Part shown: positions 11,160 to 22,914 of the stretch, one piece after another
How the letters are laid out: each line of letters opens with the position of its first letter
How positions within the stretch are numbered: the first letter of the stretch is position 1
Assembly (NCBI RefSeq): GCF_963583255.1
Contig: NC_084810.1
Coordinates: 8,215,751-8,279,750 of the forward strand
Length of the DNA: 64,000 nt
Source: Pyrus communis
Taxonomy: Eukaryota; Streptophyta; Magnoliopsida; Rosales; Rosaceae
Direction: 5' to 3'
Made by a program: the position numbers and the translations under genes
Notes under the pieces: generated by a model
Told to the model about the DNA's origin: nothing
The model's input: only the letters and a program-made list of their open reading frames with translations
Database searches by the model: none

Positions 11160-11560
11160 GCAAAGAACCTTCCCAGAAAGAGGGAGGAAACTGGAGGTGT
11201 AATAAAGTATTCCAAATCCCGTGTTGCAGGCGGAGGGAAAGAGCGAGGAAAGAGGGAGGAAGCTGAAGGGGGTTAATAAAGTAATGCAAATTCGTAGCTG
11301 CTCATTTCTCCCTTATTAGTTTGGAATATCCTATCTCCCTACCTATTTCCAAGTTGCAGCTCCAATGCTCTGCCAAAGTCTCGAATTCAAGGCAGGGGAA
11401 CCTCGATCGAGAGCCCTGGTGACAAGAGAGATAACCAGAGAAGGCATTTGAGCTCTTAATCATGAAAGGTATAAAATTGCTTACCATGTTCCATGGAAGA
11501 ATATGGATGCTCAATGTAGAGATCTGATTCCTGCTGCCTCCCCACCTCAGGTGGCATGTC
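11160..11560. repeat. G-box repeat copy 2 plus duplicated segment gamma
   Basis: Positions 11160-11290 contain GAAAGAGGGAGGAAACTGGAGG, a CCCGTGTTGCAGGCGGAGGG-like junction and GAAAGAGCGAGGAAAG, the signature of the dispersed repeat. Positions 11300-11480 (TTTGGAATATCC..., CCAAGTTGCAGCTCCA, GGGGAACCTCGATCGA, GAGATAACCAGAGAAGG) are repeated at 16170-16447. The segment lies just upstream, in gene direction, of membrane-protein copy A. DNA from 11561 to 11842 shows nothing beyond a short segment resembling 31.4-31.5 kb. Confidence 0.7.
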
Positions 11561-11842
11561 TTTTTGATCTATTTCAATTTTTATCGTCGGGAATTTGTGT
11601 TTATCAAGTTGTATTTCTAACCTCTCTTTTTAATTCATTTTCAGATCTTCCGGATTGATTAAGACAAACTACAAGGATATCCGTTTAAGGCAAATCCTAC
11701 GTAATTCATTAAATAAGTCCATACAAGTAAATCTATAACAGAAATACATACAAATCTATATGGAATTATAGAATCCATTAAAATGTTTAATAATTAGTCA
11801 CTTTATAAAATGTCATTTAAAATATTCTGAAATTCAAATCGA

Positions 11843-13060
11843 TTACACCCTCCAATTGTACTTTAAAATCACCAAACAAACATAGAAATAGAGAGCCACG
11901 GGGGACAGTCTCATGGGATTACCAGTTTGCTGATGGTGGAAATAATACTGCTCTGCCGAGCAAACACATTGAATTACAGCAAGACCCAATCCAAAGATGT
12001 CAGGCAACGAACGATAAACCATGCTATTTGAAGATGCATCTTTACCCTTCTCCTTCATTCGACCGGGAATGAGCTCCCAGATGCAAGTAACCACACCGAC
12101 AATAGCCAACAACAAACTGATTAGTGCATAAAGAGGCTTGCGTGGGGAGGAAACCTGATCAAAACCGGCCGACAATATTTCTAATCCGATGCTATTGAGA
12201 ATAAAGATGCACCCTGATGGAGTAACCTACAAGGAAGTTATAATAATTTCAAATGAACCAGCTCACAAGAGATTTTTGAAAAAATGCTGGTTCAACAAGT
12301 ATGATCAGTTAAATCATTACTCTTGGCCTGCTATGTGCTTGGTCGAAAACAGTGTTTTCACCGTGCAGATCACCAACGCTAATTGCAACATCCTCGCTGG
12401 GATTTGAACCAACACATGCCTGCAGCTATGAACTTTATGAGCCCTATTACTATCTATAAGCTTACTATTAGAAAAGAACAAAAATCACACGTATCTCAGA
12501 AGAAATAGTGAAGAAAAACAAAGGAGATGGTAAAAGCGAGTCGCTGGGGTTGAATTCATCAGAGCCCTGAGAAAATCAATTCAACTGAAGTTTTAAAAAT
12601 ATTGCAAGCCAATATGTCAAAGTTATAATTTTTGGTTTAATTATGGTCATGGGTTTTAATATCTTTCCTTACCACATTATCTTGCTCCTGATAGTCACCA
12701 TCAGCATGAGGACCAGTGCAATGTAAAGATGACCTACTTGGAATGAAAACATCAGAGCCCTGAAAATGAAAACATCAGTTTTTACTACTACCACTGCCCT
12801 ATTTCCCAGCTTATCATTGTCAGTGCAAGCACGGGGACTCACGCTGAGTGGACGCGGTTCACTGGAGTTGGTACCATCACAGACCCGAAATTGTATATGT
12901 TAAATGGTGATTTGTAATTTAGAAGATGTGTTCACCATGATTAGGATTAATAAACTTACCACCTGGTGTGATGCATAGTTGTTGTTGTTGTCATCATGGA
13001 TACCTTCCGTAAGCAAAGATGACCTGCTGGGGTTCTCATAGGTGTACAAGCGATCAAATC
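11843..13060 (-). CDS. Membrane-protein family, copy B (partial gene model with repeated linker exons)
   Basis: The last exon (11843-12226, phase 0 after a TTGTAG acceptor) is open for 127 codons. It keeps the family core EILSAGFDQVSSPRK and three to four hydrophobic segments, but its C-terminus differs from the intact copy. Upstream on the same strand are several acceptor-flanked pieces with a common theme: about 12300-12410 (GSNPSEDVAISVGD), about 12515-12568 (GSDEFNPSDSLL), 12673-12759 (GSDVFIPSRSSL, GT donor present) and about 12956-13060 (YENPSRSSLLTEGIHDD). They resemble the NSNPSG exon of the intact gene, so this gene may carry multiplied linker exons. The 5' end is not resolved. Function is unknown; it could be expressed or a recent pseudogene. 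Confidence 0.5.
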
Positions 13061-13441
13061 CTGAAAAATCAAAACGAAATAATGAATAAAAATCATTCAA
13101 AAATGGAGTTTGACGATCTAACAAAGCCCATAATAAACAGACCACTTTTGATAGCAATTAAACGCCTTTGGTAAGGGAATTCTGCACCAAAGTAAATTAT
13201 CAGCTATATGAAATTCTCTTTTTGCGAGTACAAATGCTAAACGGATCAGCATCAATCCCAGACTAATTTGCACCTTTTCTTCCATTCAGCACTATCTTGT
13301 GGCATGCTTTTTTTTGTCACAATCTTTGATAAAGAGTGTTTGTTTTCACAACCCTATCCACGATATTTTTCCCTTGCCTTTATTAGTACCATATATCCAC
13401 TTTGACCTTACAGTCGTCTTGTGAAAAATATTCTCCAACCT

Positions 13442-13650
13442 AGAGCATCTTTAATGAAGTATGCAATCGAGTAGGCAAAGTTTGACTATATCTATAAAGT
13501 AGGCAATTTTGCCTACTCACACTATTGTAGGCAAAATGGGGTCATATGTCTCTATTTGCAATAAAGTATTTTATCTGGAGGAATAAGACAAGTGACATCT
13601 ATGTCAATATGATACATTTTTGCCTTTTCCCTTTGTCTACCCAATGCTCT
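13442..13650. mobile_element. Small MITE
   Basis: The ends are inverted repeats, AGAGCAT (13442) and ATGCTCT (13650). The interior contains palindromic AGGCAAAATTGCCT-like sequence (near 13500) and TAGGCAAAATGGGG. Its 209-bp length and AT-rich interior suit a MITE. The target duplication is unclear. Confidence 0.55.
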
Positions 13651-13980
13651 TAGAAGGAAAGTTAAAGTCATACAACAGACCAAAAAGGCTATCACCAATT
13701 ACGTACTTCGCACTCTGATTTTTTATAACATTCTATTTATATATCACTTGTCCATTATGAATAATTAAACTTTTACGTACAAAAAAATGATCATTCTGAG
13801 GGATTATCTGGTCATCAATCCTTTACTGTGCCCTCTTCTTTAATCATTAGTTTTCCTAAAATTACGTAGATGATCCGTATATTCTCTTTTGTCTTGCTTA
13901 ACCTAACACTTAAGATTCTAAACTAGTCTAGTCCTCCCTAACTGTAACTTAACACTTCGGCTTCACCAATTCATCTCTTA

Positions 13981-14440
13981 GGCCATCTCCAACCGAAGGT
14001 GGATCAAAAGACTCGTTTTAACCATCTGGCATTCCAAGAAATTAATATTTTAATGAACAATGCAATATCATATTTCTTACTATCTCCAACCGAGGGACCA
14101 GAGGGCCAAAGGCCAAACATAGTCTTGTGAAAAGAAATCATCTAAGGGTCATAGAGGCAAACATAATTTATTATTTTAATTGAATTACTATGGTTACTTA
14201 AATTAAATTACCTCAATAATTTTATGTTATGGATTGTTAATAATTTTCATGTTGCAAATTATTTTTTTTATGTTGTTTAATGTTATTTAATGTTGTTTAA
14301 TATTATTTAATATTGTTTCATGTTATTTAATGTTGTTTAATGTTGGCACCTTGAACCTTTTTTGTCCAGTTCTTGGCCTTTGGTTAAAGATGATTTTTTA
14401 GTTATTTTCAACCCTTTGAACCCTTCAATTGGAGATAACC
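13981..14440. mobile_element. Tourist-like MITE with TTA target duplication
   Basis: The ends match as inverted repeats (GGCCATCTCCAACCGAAGG on the left; GGTTATCTCCAATTGAAGG from the right) and are flanked by TTA at 13978-13980 and 14441-14443, the target duplication of PIF/Harbinger elements. A second internal copy of TATCTCCAACCGAGG lies near 14081. A short tandem array of TGTTGTTTAATGTTATTTAA-type units occupies about 14266-14343. No coding sequence is present. Confidence 0.75.
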
Positions 14441-15574
14441 TTATATACTAGTCTAAGCCCACACACTGTGTGTGTGAAGCAGTTTTTTTGCTTTTAGGGA
14501 AAATGTGTAGGGGAGAGAGAAGATTACATTAGTACTCGTGATTTTATTATATGATATCAGACTAAATTGTCTTTTTGTGTTTTTTTTTTAAAGATTAAAT
14601 TGTCTTTTCATTGTCTTTTAATTGACAAAAAGAATTTTGTTAACAAGTAGTTTAAATTAATACTCGTCCTTAATAAGGCAAAAGTACAAAGGCACCAATC
14701 ACCACCCAGGCCGTCATACACACCCGACTTGTATCCACAAACTAGCTAGTTAGGCAGGAACTCCTTTCTCTCCTGAAGGCAAAAACATACAAAAAAGGAT
14801 CATGTTTTCTCTAACTCAATGAACACCATATAAACCTCTCCCCTCCTTTTCTCCATATATAGCATTTGGTTAATCTAACGGACATTGCCAGTATCCTGCA
14901 CAACGACCTTGCAGGCATGGGTCTGAACAGTTCGGATCAGACTACAAATAATAAGCTCCATCGTGTTCAATCAAAGGAATAACCTACACCAGTAAAAACA
15001 AAGTAAAATACAAATTGAATTCCTCCTCAAATTTGCAAGTGTATTCTACAGAACCTTTTTATTTAGGCCCCAAAGATTCAAGAACCAACAGAAAGAAAAA
15101 CAAATCCATTTTTACGCTAATGAAAAAGTAAGCTGTTTATCCAATAATGTTGAGCTTTTCCAACAGAACAAAAGGCTCAGAGAAACCTGAATAGGGGGGA
15201 AAAGAACGGCAGCGCTGCGTCGCTCGCGGAGATTGGGATAGCTGAAAGTGATGATACAGTGACTTGCTGCGTGGTATGGCTTGTTGAAGACACATTTTGC
15301 TTGCTTCACGCACCAACTACTCAACTCAACTGAAACATAAGCAGGGTTCTTATTAAGTAAACAGTATCAGAGATCTTTTCGTTAAAATTCCCTTTAAAAA
15401 AAGAGAAAAGAGCAAGAAAGACAGATACCGGAAGGAAAAGAAGAGAGCAAGCAGAGGGAGCTGATGAAAGAAAGAAGTCTATGGACCTCCTTCACTTCTT
15501 CACTTCCAGGCAGAAGTGAAATAAATAAGAAATCTTCTTAGTTCATACGATAAATTAGATGTTGTTAAAGAGCC
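14441..15574. other. Region without a clear gene; possible 5' exon near 15.2 kb
   Basis: Mostly AT-rich DNA. On the minus strand, about 15182-15324 is open (MSSWCVKQAKCVFNK...) and ends TTCAG followed by GTTTCT, a possible splice donor. It could be a leader exon for copy B at 11.8-13.1 kb, because it lies on the same strand below a TATA-like box at 15575. I see no homology to the first exons of the intact family member, so this is speculative. Confidence 0.3.
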
Positions 15575-15584
15575 CTATATATAG
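15575..15584 (-). promoter_or_regulatory. Candidate TATA box
   Basis: CTATATATAG, embedded in CACTATATATAGGGCTC on the minus strand, is a good plant TATA box. It lies about 250 bp above the open minus-strand stretch at 15182-15324. The core is palindromic, so strand depends on that weak exon. No expression evidence is available from sequence. Confidence 0.3.
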
Positions 15585-15664
15585 TGGTTTGGTGAAAGCT
15601 TTCCAAAAAATTTCGAAAACTAAAGTTTCCAAAAAAAAAAAAAAGGAAATTTTTTTTCAAAAAC

Positions 15665-16490
15665 TAAAAGGAAGAAAGAGCCAGGAAACTGCGGTGAAAG
15701 AGAGGAGTCCCACGTCGGTGGTTCCCAAATAACGTGTTGGAGAAATAACTGGGATCACCTCCGAATTCCAGCCTGCAGAGCAATCTAAGCAAAACATCTC
15801 GTTCTTTCATTTTTATCTTGTTTTGTTTTGCACGAGAATTTTCAATAATTTAAATTTGTTTCTGGGCACAAGATCACAAATGGACGGATGGGATCTTTTG
15901 CTAAGTTTGCTCCGTGGGATCCTAAGGTGATCCCAGTCCAAATAAAAGGAAGAAAGAGCCAGGAAACTGCGGGTTGTAAAGGGAAAGAGAGGAATCCCGC
16001 GTGGGTGGGTCGCACGGCACAGTGCTCAACAAAAATAAAGTAATTCAAATACTAGAGTATTGGACCGAACACCGACGAAAAAAAATGGAGGTGTCGATGC
16101 TCATAGAGCCACCAGTCCCCAATGCCTACCCCTGAGAAAACCGTGTTGCCGTCTCGAGCACATTTCTCCCTTCTTAGTTTGGAATATCCTCTCTACCTAC
16201 CTATTTCCATTCTCTTCAGTTTCCCACTCTCTATTTTGTCTCCTTCTATAAAAAGATTATAAAAAAAAAATTAGTATAAGATATCGACGTGACCGTCTAA
16301 GTGAGGGAAAAGAATCCTGCCCTTCTTAGCTTGTCTGCTGCTCACAAGCCCAAGTTGCAGCTCCAGTGCTCTGCCAAAATCTCGAACTCAAAGCAGGGGA
16401 ACCTCGATCGACAGCCCTGGTGACAAGAGAGATAACCAGAGAAGGTAGTTGAGCTCTTAATCAGCCAACCATGGAGCAAGAATATCCCCG
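15665..16490. repeat. G-box repeat copies 3 and 4 plus duplicated segment gamma
   Basis: Two units of the dispersed repeat lie at about 15668-15740 and 15948-16050. Both contain GAAGAAAGAGCCAGGAAACTG followed by AGAGAGGA(G/A)TCCC(A/G)CGT. The second continues with GGGTCGCACGGCACAGTGCT and CAACAAAAATAAAGTAATTC. Positions 16165-16447 repeat 11300-11440 (TTTGGAATATCC, CAGCTCCAGTGCTCTGCC, GAACCTCGATCGA, GAGATAACCAGAGAAGG). The block ends with CATCTCAATTTGTAGGACTAG (about 16503), which also precedes membrane-protein copies A, D and E. Confidence 0.75.
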
Positions 16491-16623
16491 TTTAAGGCAA
16501 ACATCTCAATTTGTAGGACTAGCATCTTATCGGACAATTGTAGGGTTTATTTCAATACTCGCAACGATTAATACTGGTAAACATTAAAGAACTTGTGAAC
16601 AATGTTCCGCTTCTATACAAGCA

Positions 16624-17397
16624 TTATATGATCACTTGAATCCAGTCGTTGCTTATGTACCATTCTGAAGGGTGGCATAAACATAATCCAGCAATTTCAG
16701 GGAATAGACAAAAAATCTTGTTACTTGGAGGTGGATAGTAAAAACACCATAGCATCCCCCTACTCGTCAATACAACTCTTTCCTTTTTACCATTGTGGAC
16801 AAGCTTCCATATGTAGACAAGTACAGCCACGATTGACAACAGCATGCCAATTAGTGCATAGTGAGGCATTGGAGCATCCTCAACAAGGGGCTCTATATAG
16901 GGCTGGAAAAGTGATGGATATATATCAATTTAGAGCTCCGAGAAATCTTTGGGGTTTATAAAAGAATCTCTCCCAATGAGAGGCAATATCTTTCGGATTC
17001 TATATGGGGTTATATATATTTATTTATGTAGTAATTTGATCAAGTGATGACCTTTTTTTTTTTTTTTTTTGTTAGTTTTTCTTAAGTTGATTTTTTGACG
17101 TGCTATCTTATTATTATTATTATTTTGTTTTTTGTGAACCCTTCAATAAAAAAAGTTCAAATTGTGACAAAGTTAAATTTCATCACTTATGAATCGTTCG
17201 TTGGATTAGATTCCCTTATATCAATCTCATCCATTGAAAGAAACAAACTTCCACTTCACCCTCTGAAATAATTTGATTTTCACGTATAACACAACAATTT
17301 ACCTAGCACCAATTGGTAAATTGGTATCATACAATTTTGAAAAACAATTATTTGAAAATTTCACTTATCAATGGTCCTTTTTTTACAATTTTTTGCT

Positions 17398-17439
<42 letters not shown>

Positions 17440-17595
17440 AGATGGAGAACCTTCCCGTCGGATGGATAAAAACCAGCTGACAGAAATTCTAGACCAATAC
17501 CCTTACCTCGCGGCGTTGCGAGTTAACCTCATTATTCACATCTTGGGAACCAAGGTTGAATGCAACAAAACCACCGGGACTTGAATCATAGAGAC
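16624..17595 (-). pseudogene. Membrane-protein family, copy C (truncated)
   Basis: Two pieces of the family survive. The linker exon at about 17497-17595 reads GLYDSSPGGFVAFNLGSQD before an EVNSQRRE end and a GTAAGG donor. Part of the last exon at about 16640-16868 reads HYALIGMLLSIVAVLVYIWK and YPPPSNK. An internal deletion near 16682-16690 fuses the third hydrophobic segment directly to sequence from downstream of the normal stop, removing the end of the protein. The N-terminal part of the exon is missing upstream of 16868. Exons 1-3 are not found. A 38-nt poly-T run lies between the pieces (17400-17437). Confidence 0.75.
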
Positions 17596-17599
17596 CCTG

Positions 17600-18539
17600 C
17601 AAATATGAGTTGTAATTAAGGCTGGAAATTTTTCCCAAAAATCTCAAACCAAACAAAAAAGATCTTGATCCCATACCAAAAAATTTCAAATTGTTATGAG
17701 GTAAAAAACCTAAATTTCAATTGATATGAAATTGGGTAACAAAATTTTAAGTCCAAAAAACCAAAATTTTAGACCACAGCCCAAAAATCTCAAAACATAT
17801 ATGCTAAAACTCGGTTTTGAAGTTAATGTTGATCTATAGTGTTTTGACGGATTTGCCCTTCAATTGTTATCTATTTTCAACCTTTTCCCTACACGTCACA
17901 GTAAATTTACTAATATGCCCCTCCTGTACATGTGTTGCACATCGTGTAAGGGAAGAAAGTTGGGAAAGCAGGGGCTCTTTCATTTGCTTCCGCAAAAGAA
18001 TTTCTCGAGCTCTCCCCCTCCCCACTTTCTCCACGAAAACAACACCTCCAGCCCTTCGCCTCACACTGTGACAACTTCCTTGCCGATTCGAGCTGCTCAA
18101 CCACGCATCAACGCCTCCTCAACACGTTGTCTAACTTGCTTTCCGTCTCTGACCCGTTCAACTTCAATTGAGCTTGAGTAAGCAGTCCACGCTTGCCTTC
18201 TTTTACGTCCAAGGATAATTGGTATCAAATATTTGCATTTTCATTGTTTGAAGTAGGAGACACCATTTTTTTCTAAAAATTCATGGCTCTGATTTCAATC
18301 ATCTTGCAGAAGATTGAGAAACAGAAGGTTGGAGGACTTACAGAAGGGGTCATAACATACCACAAACCTAGCAATAACCTCCTATTTTAATTCTTGGTAA
18401 CCAATGCTCTTATTATTGTAATAAGTATGTGTTAGATTCTTATTCCTTGTAAGCCTATAGATGCTTATCAAAGATAAAAGATACAAGTTTGGAGAACATT
18501 ATTATATTATCATTCTCTACTCTCTACTATTTCCTCATT
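17600..18539. other. Region without a supportable gene
   Basis: Positions 17600-17820 are AT-rich with repeated CCAAAATTT motifs. Plus-strand 17864-18181 is open for about 105 codons, serine/proline-rich in its second half, and ends near a GTAAGC donor-like site. It has no motif I recognise and no downstream partner exon, so I do not call a gene. Confidence 0.4.
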
Positions 18540-19318
18540 AGTTTTATAATAGGCATTACATTTTCTCCGAAATCTCAGTTGGGCTATAAATATCTATTGA
18601 ACGGCGACAAATGCTACTAAAACTGTACTGTGGTTGCAACAAAGAATCTCTCCTCACTTGCACCAACTCTCTCATTCGACAAAAAAAAAAAAAAAAATTA
18701 GGGGAAAACAAATGGAAATGAAACATGAGACGTCTCTAACTCCGATTGAAGCAAATGGAGGGAAGTCAAGCTTCTATGTTCCTCAAACTAGAGGAATCGC
18801 CATCCTCCTAAAACGACGCGCCATTGTAGCGGCTTTTCAACGCTGGTTTCGTCTTCCCCTCCCTGATTTCTCCATTGGCGACACGACTTGGCTCCCTGAT
18901 TTTTCCTCTAGAAACAGCATCAATCCAACTTCTGTGCTATCAATTTGGCTCTTTCAAATTTCAATTGTCTTCTTGTTTCTTTGATTATTGTCCGGGTTAA
19001 AAATCTGAGAAAGAGCCCTTCACATTCCTCTAACAAAATATAAACACAAATATAATTACAACGGAAAGGAAGGCATAGTATCACAAGGTGAAATACAAAC
19101 ACAAATATAATTACTCGACTTCATAAGGAAAAGCAGGGAAAGTTCCATTTCAATAACGTTGCTGGTCTCGATCTTTAGTTTTTAGATACAAAAACGATGT
19201 TACAATAACATCAACGAGCAGGAGGCCGGGGAGGAAATTAAAATGTGAAACCCAACACAAAGATGTCACCTCTTACATTATTATCTAAGTTGCTGAGAAG
19301 AAGCTGTATATTAGGAGG

Positions 19319-21718
19319 TTACAGTGCCGCAATGCACCCAGTTTCAATCTTGGCATCCAATGGCAGCGCCGCTATCTGAAATATTGAACGTGCTGGGGCT
19401 GGAGATGGAAAATCTGCAACACAAACTGTTAGAATCTAGAGACTATGATCTCAGAGAGTTGTAAGGAATGAATCGAAAATGAAGATGAAGGTTTCTGGGG
19501 AAATCTCAGAGAGTTGCAGAGAGAATATTCACAGAAGGATCCTTTTCATTCATTCACACTCAGCACACAAGACATGTGCGAGAGTAATACCGTTGGGAAG
19601 AGAGAGGGATTCTCTCTCACAAAGTTCAATCTCCACCATTCATGTAATCTACCCTATAAGATAGCTACAAGTGGCAATACACATTACTAACACTAAGATT
19701 ACATCTCAGCTGTCCAATTGGAATATAATCCAATGGCTCACATTTAAACCTAAATACTAAGACTTAAACTAATATTTCTCTAGCACAAACACTTATATTC
19801 CAACAAATATAACATAAGTCAAGTTAAATGAACAAGTAAATGGTTGTCACCACAGTGTTGCACATAACTTGTTGAATCAACAGAGTCATAGACCGGTTGA
19901 ACAAAATAAAGGATTGTGCGTTCAAGGAAGGAGCAGAGTTAAAGGAAATTGACATCCCCTTCAGGAAGAGAAGAAGATCCAACCACTCATCACGCTTCAA
20001 GCAATTTGTACTAAAAATTAAGCAGAGCCAAATCTGTTTCTACAAACTTTAACAGGCAATTTGAGCGTCAAATTGTGCTAAATGAGATTAGCTCAAATAA
20101 ACTGAACATTGAAGAGCTAAAGTCAGCTCCATTCTATCTACCTGGAAGTCCCGTCGATACCTCGATACCCTTATGCCTCACAGTTTTGGTCAGATAGAAA
20201 ACAAACAGTGTAATTAAGAATTCAATCTCAAATGTCAAATTTATCTCTCAATAAAACTCACATTTAGCATAGATTTCATTGACTTTCTTGAAGTTGTTCC
20301 AATCAGCCAACCTGTATGGACATAAGAGACAATTAATTTCCTCTCCAACACTAAAGTCTCCAATCAAGATTGTGCAAAGAGAAAAAAAATAAAATAAAAT
20401 AAAATCCGTACAGAATAGTCGTTTCAACCACAGAGGAATAGCTGGCCCCGCTTGCTTTCAGTATTTCCCCCATATTTTTCAGAACCTGCAATAGTTTCGT
20501 TAGCCCAAATCTTTCAAAAGTAATCACACAGCAATGCTATCAACTATACACTTTTGCAAAGATGACAACTCTAAAACCCAACAATTACGTTAACAAATTC
20601 AACTTCTCCTTGATGAAGATTTACAAGATTACTCTACTTTATGATATGGTGTTGGAGATTACTAACGGCGAATTGGATTAGATATGTAAGAGAGATATAA
20701 TTTAAGTTCTATAGTAAACATCTAATTGCACTAACATTAACCCCTATTTAGTTATCTCTTGACCACTTGGATTAGTGTCATCATCATTTTTACAACAATA
20801 CAAAACAGGATTCTCGATAATTTAAGATCCTGCAACCGCCAAAATCTCAAACAGTACCAATTTCCATCAACTGTCACTTACTTCTAACTCATAGCAAAGG
20901 TTATCAGTTTCGAAGGTTATAGCTTTGACAACAAACCAGTTAAAAATCAAGGACATTTCACCAACCAAAAGCATAGAAATAAAATCACAAAACCGAATAA
21001 CATATGACCATCTCAAATCCAAATTAACCACACAAGTATGAAGTATAGTCAACACATGAGAGCATCAGCAATACCTGCTCTGTCTGATCTACAACATTAT
21101 CCGACACAAACTTCCCTGTCTGCATTTAAACACACCACATAAGTTCATATCTCCCACTTCATACCAACATTAATGGATTATAGTGGTAAAAACAAAAACA
21201 AAAATCCAAGACACAAACCTCAGGAATCAGACCAAGACAACCCGACACATGAACAAAGTCGTCGACTTTGATTGCCTGAGAATACTGGCCCATTGCAGCC
21301 GGAGCCTTGTCTGTGTGAACAGCTTCCTTAATTCCTAAAATCCAACCATACAAAAACTGCCCGTGTTAAATTCACACGCAAAGTACAGACCTTTATCCAG
21401 AATTGATCAAAAGGGGTTCCTATTATGCAACCAAACAAAGGAACCGGATTTCTAATCCAAGTAACCAAACAGAGGTAAATGGGAAATCCAATTAAATTAA
21501 AATAAACGAGAGAGATTAAAAAGTTGGAATTTACGAGCGTCGGTGGAAATGGCTGAGCAAGCGAAGCGAGAGGAGGGCTTCGATGAAGTCAAAGATCGCC
21601 AGAAACTGGAGCCAGCTACCGAGGCAAAGCCTGCGACGGCGGCTAACGGAGCACGGGTGCGTAATGCGCCCATGTCGACCGCCGGCATGTGAAAGCTCCT
21701 CGCCGCACACCATGCCAT
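19319..21718 (-). CDS. RIDA: RidA, reactive intermediate deaminase (copy 1)
   Basis: Six exons on the minus strand: 21718-21535, 21334-21219, 21119-21075, 20485-20412, 20311-20262 and 19413-19319, giving 187 residues, the usual length of plant plastid RidA. The family hydrolyses reactive enamine/imine intermediates made by PLP enzymes such as threonine dehydratase. Residues 1-61 are Ala/Ser/Arg-rich and lack acidic residues except near the middle, as in a transit peptide. The core has YSQAIK (79-84), SGCLGLIPE and PARS with the substrate-binding Arg165. Compared with copy 2 it carries changes at usually conserved sites: Gly-Pro-Tyr to Gly-Gln-Tyr (78), Lys136Glu and Glu182Gly. The frame is intact, but the substitutions suggest relaxed or altered function. 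Exon lengths are identical to copy 2. Confidence 0.88.
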
Positions 21719-21904
21719 CTCTCTCTCTGGGAGTCTCTCTCTCTGTTGGACTCGTTGCCACTACTCGCAGTTTACACGTTTTGTTTTTGAACGTTCGGAT
21801 ACTATATTTTCCCTCTTTTCTTGGACTTTACTTTTATTTTGTTATTGGGCTTTTATTTTGGGCCAAATCTGGTTGGCTCTAACCATCGTAATTTTTTTTT
21901 AAAC

Positions 21905-22090
21905 TAACAATATTATCTTTTGTTCAAAAAAAATAATAAATAAATATCTACATTAAAGGAGAAAGTGTGGGCTTAGTCTCATATTAGGCTAGCAATAATA
22001 TGATTTAAATTCTCATTTGACGAGATTGTACTTAAGACCTCTCACTTACAAGTGAAGAAGAATATAACTAGATAGAAATACCAAGTGGCT
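21905..22090 (-). mobile_element. SINE-like element, copy 1
   Basis: It shares CCTCTCACTTACAAGTGAAG and surrounding sequence with elements at 37617-37803 and 48660-48785, and weaker remnants at 25.34 kb. Read on the minus strand, the family has a pol III B-box-like GGTTCGATT(A/C)T (degraded here to AGTACAATCT) and ends near an A-rich stretch. It is inserted in block beta copy 1 only. Confidence 0.55.
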
Positions 22091-22659
22091 CAAACCATCG
22101 TATTATTAATTAGTGAAAATGCACAATTTTTCTGTATAGGTGATCCAATGAGGTTTAAATAATTTCAACTTAATGTATACCAAACCATCCCGAAATACCT
22201 AAAATATTTCAGGAATCCAGAAAATTGGAATACCAAAATTTTGGTTTGAGATTGGTCTTCAAATTCTCGTCCCGAAAATCTTCGGTTTGAGATTTCATAC
22301 TGAACCACTCCTAAAAATAAGTAGGATATTTTATTTTTACCAAACACTTTTTATTGCTTAACTTTAAAATGGAACAATTTTTGGTTAAAAAAAAAAAATA
22401 AAGCAATACCAAATGGAGCCTCAATGATGTGTTTTAGAAGTTTTTTTTTTTTTTTTTTTTTTTGGTGAAAATGTTTAATTAGGTTTGTGAATATATTAAA
22501 TATGAAGATGATTCATGCGTATGTATGTTGATACAATAATTATTTTAACGAAAGAAATACAAAACTATTTAGGTGTAAATATAAAATTCTTACGATTTAC
22601 AAAATTACAACCTCCTCTTCCAACAGTTACCGAGAATTTAACGATTCTTAGAACACCTC

Positions 22660-22790
22660 CACCAGTACTAACAATCCCAAAAATATACTACGTTTTCAAT
22701 GTGGATTGTAGTCTGCACATAGGACAAGAGGCTTGTCGCTTTCGCCATTGGTCTATGCATGCCAAGTGAAACGTATGCCCAGAAATGGAA
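22660..22790 (-). pseudogene. Truncated RING-H2 exon (duplicate of the 52.5-kb gene)
   Basis: The minus strand matches the last exon of the RING-H2 gene at 52492-52647 over the zinc-binding region (CATAGACCAATGG, AAGCGACAAGCCTCTTGTCC, TATGTGCAGACT). A 1-bp deletion and a change of the Cys codon TGT to TCT near 22782 destroy the CGH motif, and sequence beyond about 22790 is unrelated. None of the other four exons is present. It marks the right edge of duplicated block beta. Confidence 0.85.
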
Positions 22791-22914
22791 GTTTAATAAA
22801 AGTAGTCTAGATAGTTTGGTATATCTCTAACCTCATCAAGTATACAAATGAAAGATAGTCCACCATAATATTGAACAAATTATTAATGTTCCACCATCAA
22901 ATAGTTGAACTTTA

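Larger units (their letters stand above)
18540..22790. repeat. Duplicated block beta, copy 1 (RidA plus RING exon)
   Basis: This block matches 48370-52650 in the same orientation. Colinear landmarks include CTGTGGTTGCAACAAAGAATCTC-like sequence at about 18630 and 48550, TTGGCTCCCTGATTTTTCC (18888 and 48888), all six RidA exons and introns, the RidA upstream region with CT repeats, and the last exon of the RING-H2 gene. Homology stops inside that RING exon at about 22790. The copies differ by insertions: a SINE-like element at 21.9 kb here, and a SINE fragment (48.66 kb) plus a foldback element (51.7 kb) in the other. Confidence 0.9.

Noticed and set aside
15182..15324. Confident first exon of copy B
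   Set aside because: There is no similarity to the first exons of the intact family member and no way to prove splicing across the MITEs at 13.4-14.4 kb; kept only as a note.
17273..17584. Plus-strand open frame with a long phenylalanine run
   Set aside because: It is a translation of the poly-T tract at 17400-17437 and overlaps the real minus-strand exon remnant of copy C.
18634..18984. Plus-strand open frame of 116 codons beside RidA-1
   Set aside because: The paralogous segment at 48.55-48.95 kb does not keep the frame, so it is not under coding constraint.
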